A stretch of 11,570 nt of DNA from NCBI GenBank assembly GCA_018383835.1, contig JAHAWR010000008.1:16153-27722 (forward strand), given 5' to 3'. Shown piece after piece: positions 1 to 6,325 of the stretch. A model generated the notes under the pieces. The model was given only the letters and a program-made list of their open reading frames with translations. It did no database searches and was not told where the DNA came from. This DNA is from Candidatus Jordarchaeia archaeon. Its GTDB lineage: Archaea > Asgardarchaeota > Jordiarchaeia > Jordiarchaeales > Freyrarchaeaceae. A program made the position numbers and the translations under genes. Within the stretch, counting starts at the first letter, position 1. Every line of letters starts with the position of its first letter.

Positions 1-1
1 G

Positions 2-238
2 GGCGCCCTTCCCTCCGTGGTATCAGGGTTAGTGGACTTGCCTGTAATAGGTGTCCCAACAAGCACAGGATATGGACTGGGAGGCGGCGGTGTCAGCGCC
101 CTTCTCACAATGCTCCAGTCGTGTTCTCCTGGCGTCGCTGTCGTCAACATAGATAACGGCGTCGGGGCTGGAGCTATAGCGGCTCTAATAGCTAACAGAG
201 TAGCAGCCAGAAAGAAATTGTTGGAGGGTGGAGGATGA
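2..238 (+). CDS. larB: LarB, nickel-pincer cofactor biosynthesis carboxylase/hydrolase (3' end)
   Basis: C-terminal 78 codons of a gene that enters from the left edge, in the frame starting at base 2. The visible protein begins GALPSVVSGLVDLPVIGVPT and goes on through a glycine-rich stretch and VAVVNIDNGVGAGAIAALIANR. This is the conserved end of the AIR-carboxylase-like (PurE-like) domain of LarB. LarB carboxylates the pyridinium ring of nicotinic acid adenine dinucleotide and hydrolyses its phosphoanhydride, the first step to the nickel-pincer nucleotide used by lactate racemase and relatives (family knowledge). The stop codon overlaps the larC start as ATGA, so the two genes are translationally coupled. 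A GTG at 17 is internal, because homology runs upstream of it. Confidence is high because gene order and motifs agree. Confidence 0.9.
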   Translation, partial: GALPSVVSGLVDLPVIGVPTSTGYGLGGGGVSALLTMLQSCSPGVAVVNIDNGVGAGAIAALIANRVAARKKLLEGGG

Positions 239-1458
239 CTAAAGTCATAGCTGACTGTTCGATTGCGGGTGTGTCAGGCGACATGTTCATAGGCGCGATG
301 ATTGACCTGAGCGGAGAATGGGTAGAGCTTGAGAAGCTCGCTAACATTCTACCGAAAATAGTGAGGAAATGCGTTGACGCCAAAGTTAACGTTGGAAAGG
401 TTAAGCGAAATGAGATAGCAGCTACAAGGGTATCCCTCTCAGTCAGGGAGGAGAAGGGGTTCACTGGGAAGGAACTGCTAGATTACGTGGAGAAAGCTGC
501 CAACGAGTCTTCTCTCTCGAAGCGCGCTTCACGCGTAGCCATTGACGCGGCTGCTTTACTTGTTAAGTCTGAGGCAAAAGTTCATGGCGAAAGCGTGGAG
601 GAAGTCCATTTACATGAGCTCGGCTCCGCAGATACGGTCTTCGATTTAGTGGGTGCTGCGTTAGTATGTGAGGAACTTAACCTGCTTGACGCCGCATGGT
701 TCACGAGTCCAGTAGCGGTGGGAGGGGGATGCACCTCGTCACCTCACGGAGTTTTACCTGTACCAGCTCCTGCAGTGGTCGAAATACTGAGGGAAGCCAG
801 AATAACTATGGTGGGTGGCCCATCCCTCTGCGAGCTTGCAACCCCAACTGGCGTAGCAATACTGGCAGCCCTAAAAGCTAAACCCTTCACTATAATGCCA
901 CCTATTTTACCCCTAAAGGTAGGATATGGGGCTGGAGGACGGGAACTGGCTGAGACCCCGAACGTTTTCAGATTAATAGTTGGAGATGAAGCCGCCACAC
1001 ATGAGGACGACGTTGTCATTGTTGAAACGAACCTCGACGACGTCCCAGGAGAAGTTATAGCCCATGCTTCAACAACACTCATGAATGCTGGAGCAAGGGA
1101 CGTGTCAATCATACCGGTAATTGCCAAGAAAGGGAGACCTGGGTGCATATTACAGGTTATATGTGCACCGGAAAATTATGTTGAAATAGCTGAAACGCTG
1201 ATTAGGGAGACAGGAACCCTAGGTGTACGAGTACACTACTCCAGAAGATTGATTCTGGAAAGAGAAATTGCCAGCTTCGACTTTGATGTGGAAGGGAAAA
1301 AGTACCCTCTTAACGTAAAGGTCGCGAGAGATAAACAGGGAAGAATACTTAGAGTTAAACCTGAGTTCGAGGATTTAAAGAGGATAGCTGAGGCGACGGG
1401 GAAAACTGTTAGGGAATTGTTAAGCGAATTTGAGCGGCGCTTCACTCTCCAACAATAA
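235..1458 (+). CDS. larC: LarC, nickel insertion protein (pyridinium-3,5-bisthiocarboxylate mononucleotide nickel chelatase)
   Basis: Complete 407-residue protein whose ATG overlaps the larB stop (ATGA). LarC inserts nickel into the bis-thiocarboxylated pyridinium mononucleotide in a CTP-dependent reaction, the last step of nickel-pincer cofactor synthesis (family knowledge). Visible motifs are DCSIAGVSGDMFIGAMIDL (7-25), HLHELGSADTV (125-135, likely metal-binding histidines), SPHGVLPVPAPA (169-180), ELATPTGVAIL (200-210), ETNLDD (264-269), KKGRPGCIL (298-306) and KPEFEDLKRIAEATG (375-389). Length matches full-length LarC. In Lactobacillus plantarum LarC is made by a programmed frameshift joining LarC1 and LarC2; here both parts lie in one uninterrupted frame. 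No larE or larA is visible in the window. Near-certain family assignment. Confidence 0.95.
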   Translation: MTKVIADCSIAGVSGDMFIGAMIDLSGEWVELEKLANILPKIVRKCVDAKVNVGKVKRNEIAATRVSLSVREEKGFTGKELLDYVEKAANESSLSKRASRVAIDAAALLVKSEAKVHGESVEEVHLHELGSADTVFDLVGAALVCEELNLLDAAWFTSPVAVGGGCTSSPHGVLPVPAPAVVEILREARITMVGGPSLCELATPTGVAILAALKAKPFTIMPPILPLKVGYGAGGRELAETPNVFRLIVGDEAATHEDDVVIVETNLDDVPGEVIAHASTTLMNAGARDVSIIPVIAKKGRPGCILQVICAPENYVEIAETLIRETGTLGVRVHYSRRLILEREIASFDFDVEGKKYPLNVKVARDKQGRILRVKPEFEDLKRIAEATGKTVRELLSEFERRFTLQQ

Positions 1459-1518
1459 CGAAAATTCCTCATTTAACTTAGACAACATCCCAAAAAAGGA
1501 GGTCGCGTTTGCTGCATC

Positions 1519-1524
1519 TTTTTT
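1519..1524 (+). terminator. Oligo-T tract downstream of larC
   Basis: Six consecutive T on the plus strand, about 60 bases after the larC stop and just before the next gene's promoter-like element. Archaeal RNA polymerase commonly stops at T-rich tracts without a hairpin. The assignment rests only on position and composition. Confidence 0.3.
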
Positions 1525-1531
1525 CACAATG

Positions 1532-1539
1532 TTTAAATC
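1532..1539 (+). promoter_or_regulatory. TATA-like box for the MIP18-family gene
   Basis: TTTAAATC lies about 45-50 bases upstream of the ATG at 1584. An archaeal start site 25 or so bases downstream would fall near 1560 and leave a short leader containing the GGTGGTG Shine-Dalgarno-like sequence at 1570-1576. Position and composition fit an archaeal promoter; there is no experimental support. Confidence 0.35.
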
Positions 1540-1583
1540 CTTCTTTTCGATTGTTTCTTGGAGGAATTGGGTGGTGAAGCGAA

Positions 1584-1937
1584 ATGGACAAAAGTGATGT
1601 TATCGAAATGTTAAGGAAAGTTAATGACCCTGAGTTTCCAGTCTCAGTCGTCGATATGGGAATTGTCAGTGAGGACGATATAACAGTCGAGGAGGGTAAA
1701 GTGACTGTAACGTTTACCCCGACGTCGTCCATGTGCCCCATGGGAGGAGTAATCGGTGTCATAATAAAAAAAGCCTTGGAAGACAAGCTCGGAGTTAACG
1801 TTGAAGTAAAGGTGAGGCCCGGAACCCACATCAACGAAGAAGCCATAAATGACATGTTAAACAATAGAGATAGGTACAACCAAGTGGTTAATCAACTCAA
1901 AGAAAGTGGAATGTTAGAAAGATGCTTCGTAGATTAA
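1584..1937 (+). CDS. MIP18/DUF59-family protein, probable Fe-S cluster assembly factor (SufT/PaaD-like)
   Basis: 117 residues. The MIP18 (DUF59) signature DPEFPVSVVDMGIV spans residues 15-28, and TPTSSMCPMGG around Cys51 is the family's conserved cysteine loop. Members help mature Fe-S proteins or work in aromatic-degradation and cytosolic Fe-S targeting complexes (family knowledge). The C-terminal tail, residues 95-117, is polar and helical and carries a second cysteine at 114. The ATG at 1584 is chosen because GGTGGTG at 1570-1576 stands seven bases upstream and the domain begins directly after it. The gene appears to be transcribed on its own, with a TATA-like box before it and T8 after it. 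Which Fe-S target it serves is unknown; proximity to lar genes is not evidence of a link. Confidence 0.85.
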   Translation: MDKSDVIEMLRKVNDPEFPVSVVDMGIVSEDDITVEEGKVTVTFTPTSSMCPMGGVIGVIIKKALEDKLGVNVEVKVRPGTHINEEAINDMLNNRDRYNQVVNQLKESGMLERCFVD

Positions 1938-1940
1938 GTC

Positions 1941-1948
1941 TTTTTTTT
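1941..1948 (+). terminator. T8 tract after the MIP18-family gene
   Basis: Eight consecutive T begin three bases after the TAA of the MIP18-family gene. This fits an archaeal oligo-T terminator; no stem-loop precedes it. Confidence 0.5.
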
Positions 1949-1998
1949 CATGATCCCTCCTTCTTTCATTTTTAACTAAAACCTCGGTGGGGGTTTGG

Positions 1999-2985
1999 TT
2001 GCGAAGCGATTTGAAAGGTAAGGATCTAATAACAACGCAAGAGTGGGAGCTCGAAGCGATTGAGGAAACACTAAAGCTGGCATCGGACATGAAAAGGAGA
2101 CCTCAAGCATACTCTGACACGCTTAAGGGCAAGTCCTTGATCATGCTCTTCTTCAACCCTAGCACTAGGACGAGGTTATCATTTGAGATTGGAATGACGC
2201 AGCTGGGCGGCCATGCCGTTTATATGGCAGCGGACTCCGGGTGGATAGGAAAGGGATCTGAATCAATAAAGGACACAGCCTCGGTGATGGCACGCTACGG
2301 TGACGCTATAGCGATAAGGATCTTCCCCAACGTAACTGGGTGGCATTATGGGGAGAGTAATCGTATCATCCGGGAGTTTGCCAAGTGGGCTGACGTGCCC
2401 GTGATCAACATGGAGTGTGACATGTTTCATCCATGCCAAGCATTAGCCGACATAATGACGGTTAAGGAAAAGAAAGGTGACCCTAAAGGAAAAAAATTCC
2501 TTCTAAGCTGGGCTTATCACCCCAACCCTTTACCCTGCAGTGTTCCAAACTCGACTCTCCTAATATCTACCCGCTTCGGCATGGATGTGACTCTCCTTCA
2601 CCCGGAGGGTTTCGAGCTTGACGAGCAAATCATGGATTGGGCTAAGAAGAACGCTGAGGAATCAGGAGGTAGCCTAGAAATCACAGGTAACGTTGATGAA
2701 GCTTATGATGGTGCCGACGTAGTGTACGTTAAGTCTTGGGGGTCGCTGAAGTACTACGGCAACCCGCAGGAAGAGAAGAAGTTGCGTGTCAAGTTCAGGG
2801 ATTGGACGTGTAATGAAGAGTTAATGAGCCTAACAAAGAAGGACTCAATTTTCATGCACTGCCTCCCAATACGGAGGAACGTAGAGGCCACGGATGGCGT
2901 GATTGATGGTCCCCACTCTGTAGTGTACGATGAGGCTGAAAACAGGCTGCACGTTCAAAAAGCCGTCTTAATGATGATCCTCTAA
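1999..2985 (+). CDS. Carbamoyltransferase of the N-acyl-ornithine (AOTCase/SOTCase/YgeW) branch
   Basis: Aspartate/ornithine carbamoyltransferase fold. From a GTG at 1987 it is 332 residues (numbering used here), but TTG at 1999 has the better Shine-Dalgarno spacing (GGTGGGGG at 1986-1993) and is preferred. Carbamoyl-phosphate motifs are STRTR (59-63), HPCQ (148-151) and HCLP (291-294). Free-ornithine enzymes carry D-x-x-x-S-M-G; this one instead has VKSWG (248-252). Together with WAYHPNPL (175-182), SGGSLEIT, RRNV (296-299) and DEAENRLHVQKA at the C-terminus, this matches Xanthomonas N-acetylornithine transcarbamylase as I recall it. Two departures stand out: the loop after Trp86 is shorter and reads like ordinary ornithine transcarbamylase (ESIKDTA), and Glu300 replaces the carboxylated lysine (Lys302) of the Xanthomonas enzyme. 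Substrate is uncertain; LysW-bound ornithine is a plausible inference, YgeW-like or free-ornithine activity the alternative. Confidence 0.85.
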   Translation: MRSDLKGKDLITTQEWELEAIEETLKLASDMKRRPQAYSDTLKGKSLIMLFFNPSTRTRLSFEIGMTQLGGHAVYMAADSGWIGKGSESIKDTASVMARYGDAIAIRIFPNVTGWHYGESNRIIREFAKWADVPVINMECDMFHPCQALADIMTVKEKKGDPKGKKFLLSWAYHPNPLPCSVPNSTLLISTRFGMDVTLLHPEGFELDEQIMDWAKKNAEESGGSLEITGNVDEAYDGADVVYVKSWGSLKYYGNPQEEKKLRVKFRDWTCNEELMSLTKKDSIFMHCLPIRRNVEATDGVIDGPHSVVYDEAENRLHVQKAVLMMIL

Positions 2986-4058
2986 GATAAAACGGAGTGT
3001 GCCGTCTTGACCAGCACCCTTATCGCTGCCAGATACTGCTTCACCTGTATGCTTTCCTCTTCGGTGTGTTCGAGCACTGGATCGCCTGGACCGTAGCCGA
3101 CTACCGGCACGTTAAACCACTTCCCTATCAAATTCATGAAGCATGTCCCTGTTTTCTTGATGAATTTTGCATCATCTCCTAACTCTTCGCGTATTGCTCT
3201 TGTAAGTGCCTCCACAAGTTTTGAGCGCCTGTTTGCTCTGAATCCCTCTATCTGGCTCAGGACGCTGTAGTTAACTTTCACTCGGCTATTCTTTTCAAAT
3301 GACTCTATCACTTTGCGACTCACGCCCAAAAGGTGGGCTGAGCTTACGTTAGGTGGAAACCGGACATCCACGTAAAAGGAGCAGTGTTCAGGTACAACAT
3401 TTGGAGCCGTGCCCCCCTGAAGAGCAGTCACATTTGGAATTACCGATGAAAAATAGGAATTACCAGTATTCGAAAGTGCGTTCTTGAGCAAGAGCCAGAG
3501 GCTGAATGCTTCTTCAACAGCATTCTTATACATCCAAGAACATGCTACGTGACCGCTAGCAGTGTGTACGTCTATCTTGAGTAGCAACCTGCCCTTAGAG
3601 GCCAAGCATACTTTACTCAACCCCGTCGGCTCGCCGAAAATGGCGTAATCGATATGCGGAAGCTCCTCGAGAAGGGTTTGAATTCCCTTAAGGCTTGTCT
3701 CCTCTTCCACGACTCCAGCAAAGATGATCTTGCCATTAAGCTTCAGTCGGAAAGCTTCCGCTCCAGCCACAGCCATAGCCGCAACCGACGCCTTAGCGTC
3801 AACGGCCCCTCTTCCAAAAATTCTACCGTTCTCCTCTCTCACAGGAAGAAAACCCGGAACAGTATCTACATGGGATGCCAAAAGAATGGTGGGCTTTCCT
3901 TCACCAAGCTGAGCCACAACATTCCCAGCTCTATCAACATACGCCTGGTAGCCCCATTCTTCTAGGCGCTTTGCAAGGAAAGAAGCAAGTTTCCTCTCCT
4001 CCCCGGATGGGCTCGGTATCTCCAATAGTTCTATGAGAAATCCTATAGCATCTATCAT
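2982..4058 (-). CDS. lysK: LysK-type M20 metallopeptidase, LysW-amino acid hydrolase
   Basis: 358 residues from the ATG at 4058, which overlaps the lysZ stop as ATGA; an in-frame extension to 4127 lies inside lysZ and is not credible. LysK cleaves the isopeptide bond between the LysW C-terminal glutamate and finished lysine or ornithine (family knowledge). M20 motifs are ASHVDTVPG (61-69, metal ligand His63 and Asp65), GRGAVDAK (82-89, bridging Asp87), VVEEETS (116-122, catalytic/ligand glutamates), FGEPTG (141-146) and His331 near the C-terminus (LEHTEEE). The dimerisation domain lies roughly at 160-270. It is last in the lysW-X-Z-K operon. Its TAG overlaps the TAA of the convergent carbamoyltransferase gene. 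Members may handle lysine, ornithine or both; the adjacent transcarbamylase raises the possibility that citrulline is the released product (inference). Confidence 0.9.
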   Translation of the reverse strand: MIDAIGFLIELLEIPSPSGEERKLASFLAKRLEEWGYQAYVDRAGNVVAQLGEGKPTILLASHVDTVPGFLPVREENGRIFGRGAVDAKASVAAMAVAGAEAFRLKLNGKIIFAGVVEEETSLKGIQTLLEELPHIDYAIFGEPTGLSKVCLASKGRLLLKIDVHTASGHVACSWMYKNAVEEAFSLWLLLKNALSNTGNSYFSSVIPNVTALQGGTAPNVVPEHCSFYVDVRFPPNVSSAHLLGVSRKVIESFEKNSRVKVNYSVLSQIEGFRANRRSKLVEALTRAIREELGDDAKFIKKTGTCFMNLIGKWFNVPVVGYGPGDPVLEHTEEESIQVKQYLAAIRVLVKTAHSVLS

Positions 4059-4855
4059 CTGGTGATCACCGTTCCGCACTCCATCTTGGCGGCGCTTGCC
4101 ACAGAATTTTCCATTAGTCCACTGCATATTACGACGGCGGGGACCCCGATCTTTAATGCCTCCAGGGCTGCAAAAACCTTCTTTTTCATACCCCCCTCGA
4201 GCTGGGAAACCAGCTCTTCAGCCTCCTTAATTGTCAACCGTCTTACAACTTTGCCATTTAGAATCAACCCTGGAACGTCTGTTACTGACACTAGCACATC
4301 AGCATTAATGGCTTTAGCGATGTAGGCGGCGGCTCTGTCGCCGTCCACGTTAACAAGTTCTCCGTCACTGCTTATGGCTATGGGCGCCACTACAGGCACA
4401 TACCCCAGCGAGATGAGGAGAGAAACCAGTGACCCGTTTACCTCATCGATCTTCCCGCTGTAGTCTCCTTTCAAAACCCTTTTTTTGTTTCCTTCCTGAA
4501 CTATTAGTTTGTCCTTTCTCCTAGCTATGAGCGTCGGCCCATCAGCGCCTGAAATTCCTACTGCAGATATTCCTCGAGAGTTCAGAAGAGACACTATTCT
4601 TTTGTTCACGTTTCCAACCATAGCCATTACAGCTATGTCTCTAGTTTCTTGGTCCGTGTACCTGCTCTTAAAACCACTCGCCGCCGTCACGTAAACCGGC
4701 TTTTTTCCCAGTTTCTCAGAGAGAGCGCTGATTTGCGGACCTCCGCCATGAACTATGACCACTTGGTTATCCTTAGCCGCAGCATAAACATTCATTATGG
4801 ATTTCTCCAATCCTTCGTCAGCTAGGCTTCCACCTACTTTGACCACCATTTTCAT
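4055..4855 (-). CDS. lysZ: LysZ-type [LysW]-aminoadipate/glutamate kinase
   Basis: Amino-acid-kinase family protein of 266 residues that phosphorylates the side-chain carboxylate of alpha-aminoadipate or glutamate held on LysW. Visible motifs are VKVGGS near the N-terminus, VHGGGPQI at about 36-43, SRYTD at about 64-68 (as I recall, typical of LysZ where acetylglutamate kinases have a different loop), VNVDGDRAAAY at about 168-178 and GGMKKK at about 221-226. ATG at 4855 is chosen: GGATGGTG lies just upstream, whereas an in-frame GTG at 4861 sits too close to that sequence. It overlaps lysK by four bases and follows the lysY remnant directly. Whether the natural substrate is the glutamate or the aminoadipate adduct cannot be told from sequence by eye. 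Confidence 0.92.
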   Translation of the reverse strand: MKMVVKVGGSLADEGLEKSIMNVYAAAKDNQVVIVHGGGPQISALSEKLGKKPVYVTAASGFKSRYTDQETRDIAVMAMVGNVNKRIVSLLNSRGISAVGISGADGPTLIARRKDKLIVQEGNKKRVLKGDYSGKIDEVNGSLVSLLISLGYVPVVAPIAISSDGELVNVDGDRAAAYIAKAINADVLVSVTDVPGLILNGKVVRRLTIKEAEELVSQLEGGMKKKVFAALEALKIGVPAVVICSGLMENSVASAAKMECGTVITR

Positions 4856-5228
4856 GGTCACACCATCCTACGCTAGGTATAAGCCGGGGTTGAAGCGGAC
4901 CATTCATCGTAGCCAGCATACTCATTCTTTGGATCGCCTGTCCGGCAGCGCCCTTGACCGGATTAAAATAAAATATGAGAAGCACGCTTTCCTCCAATAG
5001 CTTGAAATTCAAATCGCAGTAATCTATTCTGAAAGTCGTCTTTGGATTTGGAAACTGGCAGACGCATTGACTACTGGTGAAGGGCATTAGTGCCTTAGAG
5101 AGCTTTTGCTTTATTTCTGAACCATGCCTGTGCCTACCCCAATTATAAGGTCTAACAGTGACTCCTTTAGAACTATGATGCCCCAGCTCACCGCTAATAT
5201 AACCTGATTCCATAACTCCTACATTCAA
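4818..5228 (-). pseudogene. lysY: Decayed lysY/argC remnant ([LysW]-glutamyl/aminoadipyl-phosphate reductase, C-terminal pieces)
   Basis: An open frame of 136 codons whose translation is recognisably LysY/ArgC but much shortened. Residues 17-39 (HHSSKGVTVRPY...HRHGSEI) match the middle of LysY. Residues 58-74 (QFPNPKTTFRIDYCDLNFK) and 90-102 (PVKGAAGQAIQRM) match its C-terminal part. Between about residues 51 and 57 some 50-60 family residues are missing, and the N-terminal NADP-binding half with the catalytic cysteine is absent: only 64 bases separate the start from the lysX stop. Homology ends near 4863; the remaining codons run out of frame into lysZ. It sits exactly where lysY lies in intact lysW-X-Y-Z operons, so it is a relic of that gene. 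A GGAGAGG precedes the TTG start, so translation of the remnant is not excluded, but it cannot be a reductase. Confidence 0.8.
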
Positions 5229-5292
5229 GAAGTATATCCTCTCCTGTTATTATGCTAGGAAAGAAGTAGACTTATCAGTGTACACAGAGAAT

Positions 5293-6144
5293 CTAGTTTT
5301 TATACGTTTCCTTCAAGTAATATATTATCTTCCCGGCTATATCTACTTTCGTTACGGCGGAAATATGCTGGAAGCCAGGGTTATGGTTGACCTCGTTAAG
5401 AAGTATCCCTTCATTCCCTTCAAGCAAGTCAACTCCAGCTATTTCACTAAACGTCGCCCTCGCTGCCCTTAACGCCATCTCCTCTATTTCATCCGTTATA
5501 TGGCACACTTCGGCCTTACCGCCTATCGTAGCATTACTTCTCCAATCGCCGGGGATAGTATACCTGTACATTGCAGCTACAGCTTCGTCTCCAACGATGA
5601 AGACCCTTAAATCCCGTGAGTTGTGATTAACGTACTCCTGAAGGTAGTAGACCTTATGTATCGTGTCGCCTAGAGCCTCTCTCGTCTCCAATATTGCCTT
5701 GGCCGAGGCTGGGTCATTGAGTATGGCCACTAGGCGCCCCCAACTACCTATTAGAGGCTTCGCCACTGAGGGGTAACTGAGCTTCTCAAGCGCTTTCATT
5801 GCAGCATCACATGATAGCGCCAAGTGGGTTTTTGGCAATGGAAGTCCAGCTTTTTTGAGTGCGAGTGTTGTCTTAAGTTTGTCACCGCATACTTCTTGGC
5901 ACTTAGATGAGTTAACTACCCTGTAGCCCATTTCCTCTAAGACCAATGTAGAGTAAAGTCCCTTAGTGTAGCTAATGGACCTTTGAAGGAAAATGTCAAC
6001 TCCGTAGTCGCATCCGTCACCCGTTACATCCACTTCTAGGTTCCTGTTATCGAATATTTTTACATTTACGCCCTTACGCTTCGCTGTCTCTATTAGCTCC
6101 TTTTCTTCCCATGCGATCCTGTTGTGAATTATACCGAGTATCAT
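5293..6144 (-). CDS. lysX: LysX/ArgX ATP-grasp ligase, attaches amino acid to LysW
   Basis: 283-residue RimK-type ATP-grasp enzyme that joins alpha-aminoadipate (LysX) or glutamate (ArgX) through its amino group to the C-terminal glutamate of LysW, using ATP (family knowledge). Motifs seen: LQRSISYTKG (53-62), CGDKLKTT (86-93), VAKPLIGSWGR (127-137, ATP binding), SRDLRVFIVGD (176-186), N204 with GGKAEV (208-213) and NEVNHNPGFQH (250-260, Mg-binding strand). Length is normal and all core ATP-grasp residues appear present. The ATG at 6144 lies four bases after the lysW stop. The stretch after NEVN is where I would look for glutamate versus aminoadipate selectivity; here it is HNPGFQH, whereas my recollection of Thermus LysX is HTMEFKN. 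Specificity therefore stays open. Confidence 0.92.
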   Translation of the reverse strand: MILGIIHNRIAWEEKELIETAKRKGVNVKIFDNRNLEVDVTGDGCDYGVDIFLQRSISYTKGLYSTLVLEEMGYRVVNSSKCQEVCGDKLKTTLALKKAGLPLPKTHLALSCDAAMKALEKLSYPSVAKPLIGSWGRLVAILNDPASAKAILETREALGDTIHKVYYLQEYVNHNSRDLRVFIVGDEAVAAMYRYTIPGDWRSNATIGGKAEVCHITDEIEEMALRAARATFSEIAGVDLLEGNEGILLNEVNHNPGFQHISAVTKVDIAGKIIYYLKETYKN

Positions 6145-6148
6145 GTGC

Positions 6149-6319
6149 CTACTCGCCCCAATCCTCTTCTACACTAACAGTTTGTAGAATTATTTTGTCC
6201 TCGTCAATACTGACCACTTCAAGCTCCATTCCGCAGTCAGGGCAGTCAATTATTTCGCCTATCATGACCTCTCCTTCTACGTCAAACTCGAAATAGCATT
6301 CAGGACAAGTCGCTTTCAA
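6149..6319 (-). CDS. lysW: LysW, amino-group carrier protein
   Basis: A 56-residue acidic zinc protein beginning TTG-AAA-GCG (MKATCPECYFEFDVEG). Two CPxC knuckles (Cys5/Cys8 and Cys26/Cys29) bind zinc, and the protein ends EEDWGE, the LysW signature whose last glutamate carries the substrate. LysW holds the growing amino acid by its alpha-amino group while LysX, LysZ, LysY and LysJ act, and LysK then releases the product (family knowledge). The start is set by AAGGAGGTG at 6334-6326, six bases before the TTG; no ATG upstream is in frame. It is the first gene of the operon and its stop lies four bases before lysX. The short length and TTG start make it easy to miss in automated annotation. Confidence 0.95.
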   Translation of the reverse strand: MKATCPECYFEFDVEGEVMIGEIIDCPDCGMELEVVSIDEDKIILQTVSVEEDWGE

Positions 6320-6325
6320 TCAATG

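Noticed and set aside
744..1148. Long antisense open frame within larC
   Set aside because: It is the reverse complement of strongly conserved LarC coding sequence, and its translation shows no family features.
1223..1236. Perfect short palindrome GTGTAC-GA-GTACAC
   Set aside because: It lies inside larC where codons for the conserved TLGVRV segment account for it; too short to call a site.
235..1937. Functional link between the MIP18-family gene and the lar genes
   Set aside because: A T tract and a separate TATA-like box lie between them, so adjacency alone does not support a common operon.
4058..4127. Extended N-terminus for LysK starting inside lysZ
   Set aside because: The extra 23 residues lie wholly within conserved lysZ coding sequence in another frame; the ATGA overlap at 4058 gives a normal-length M20 protein.
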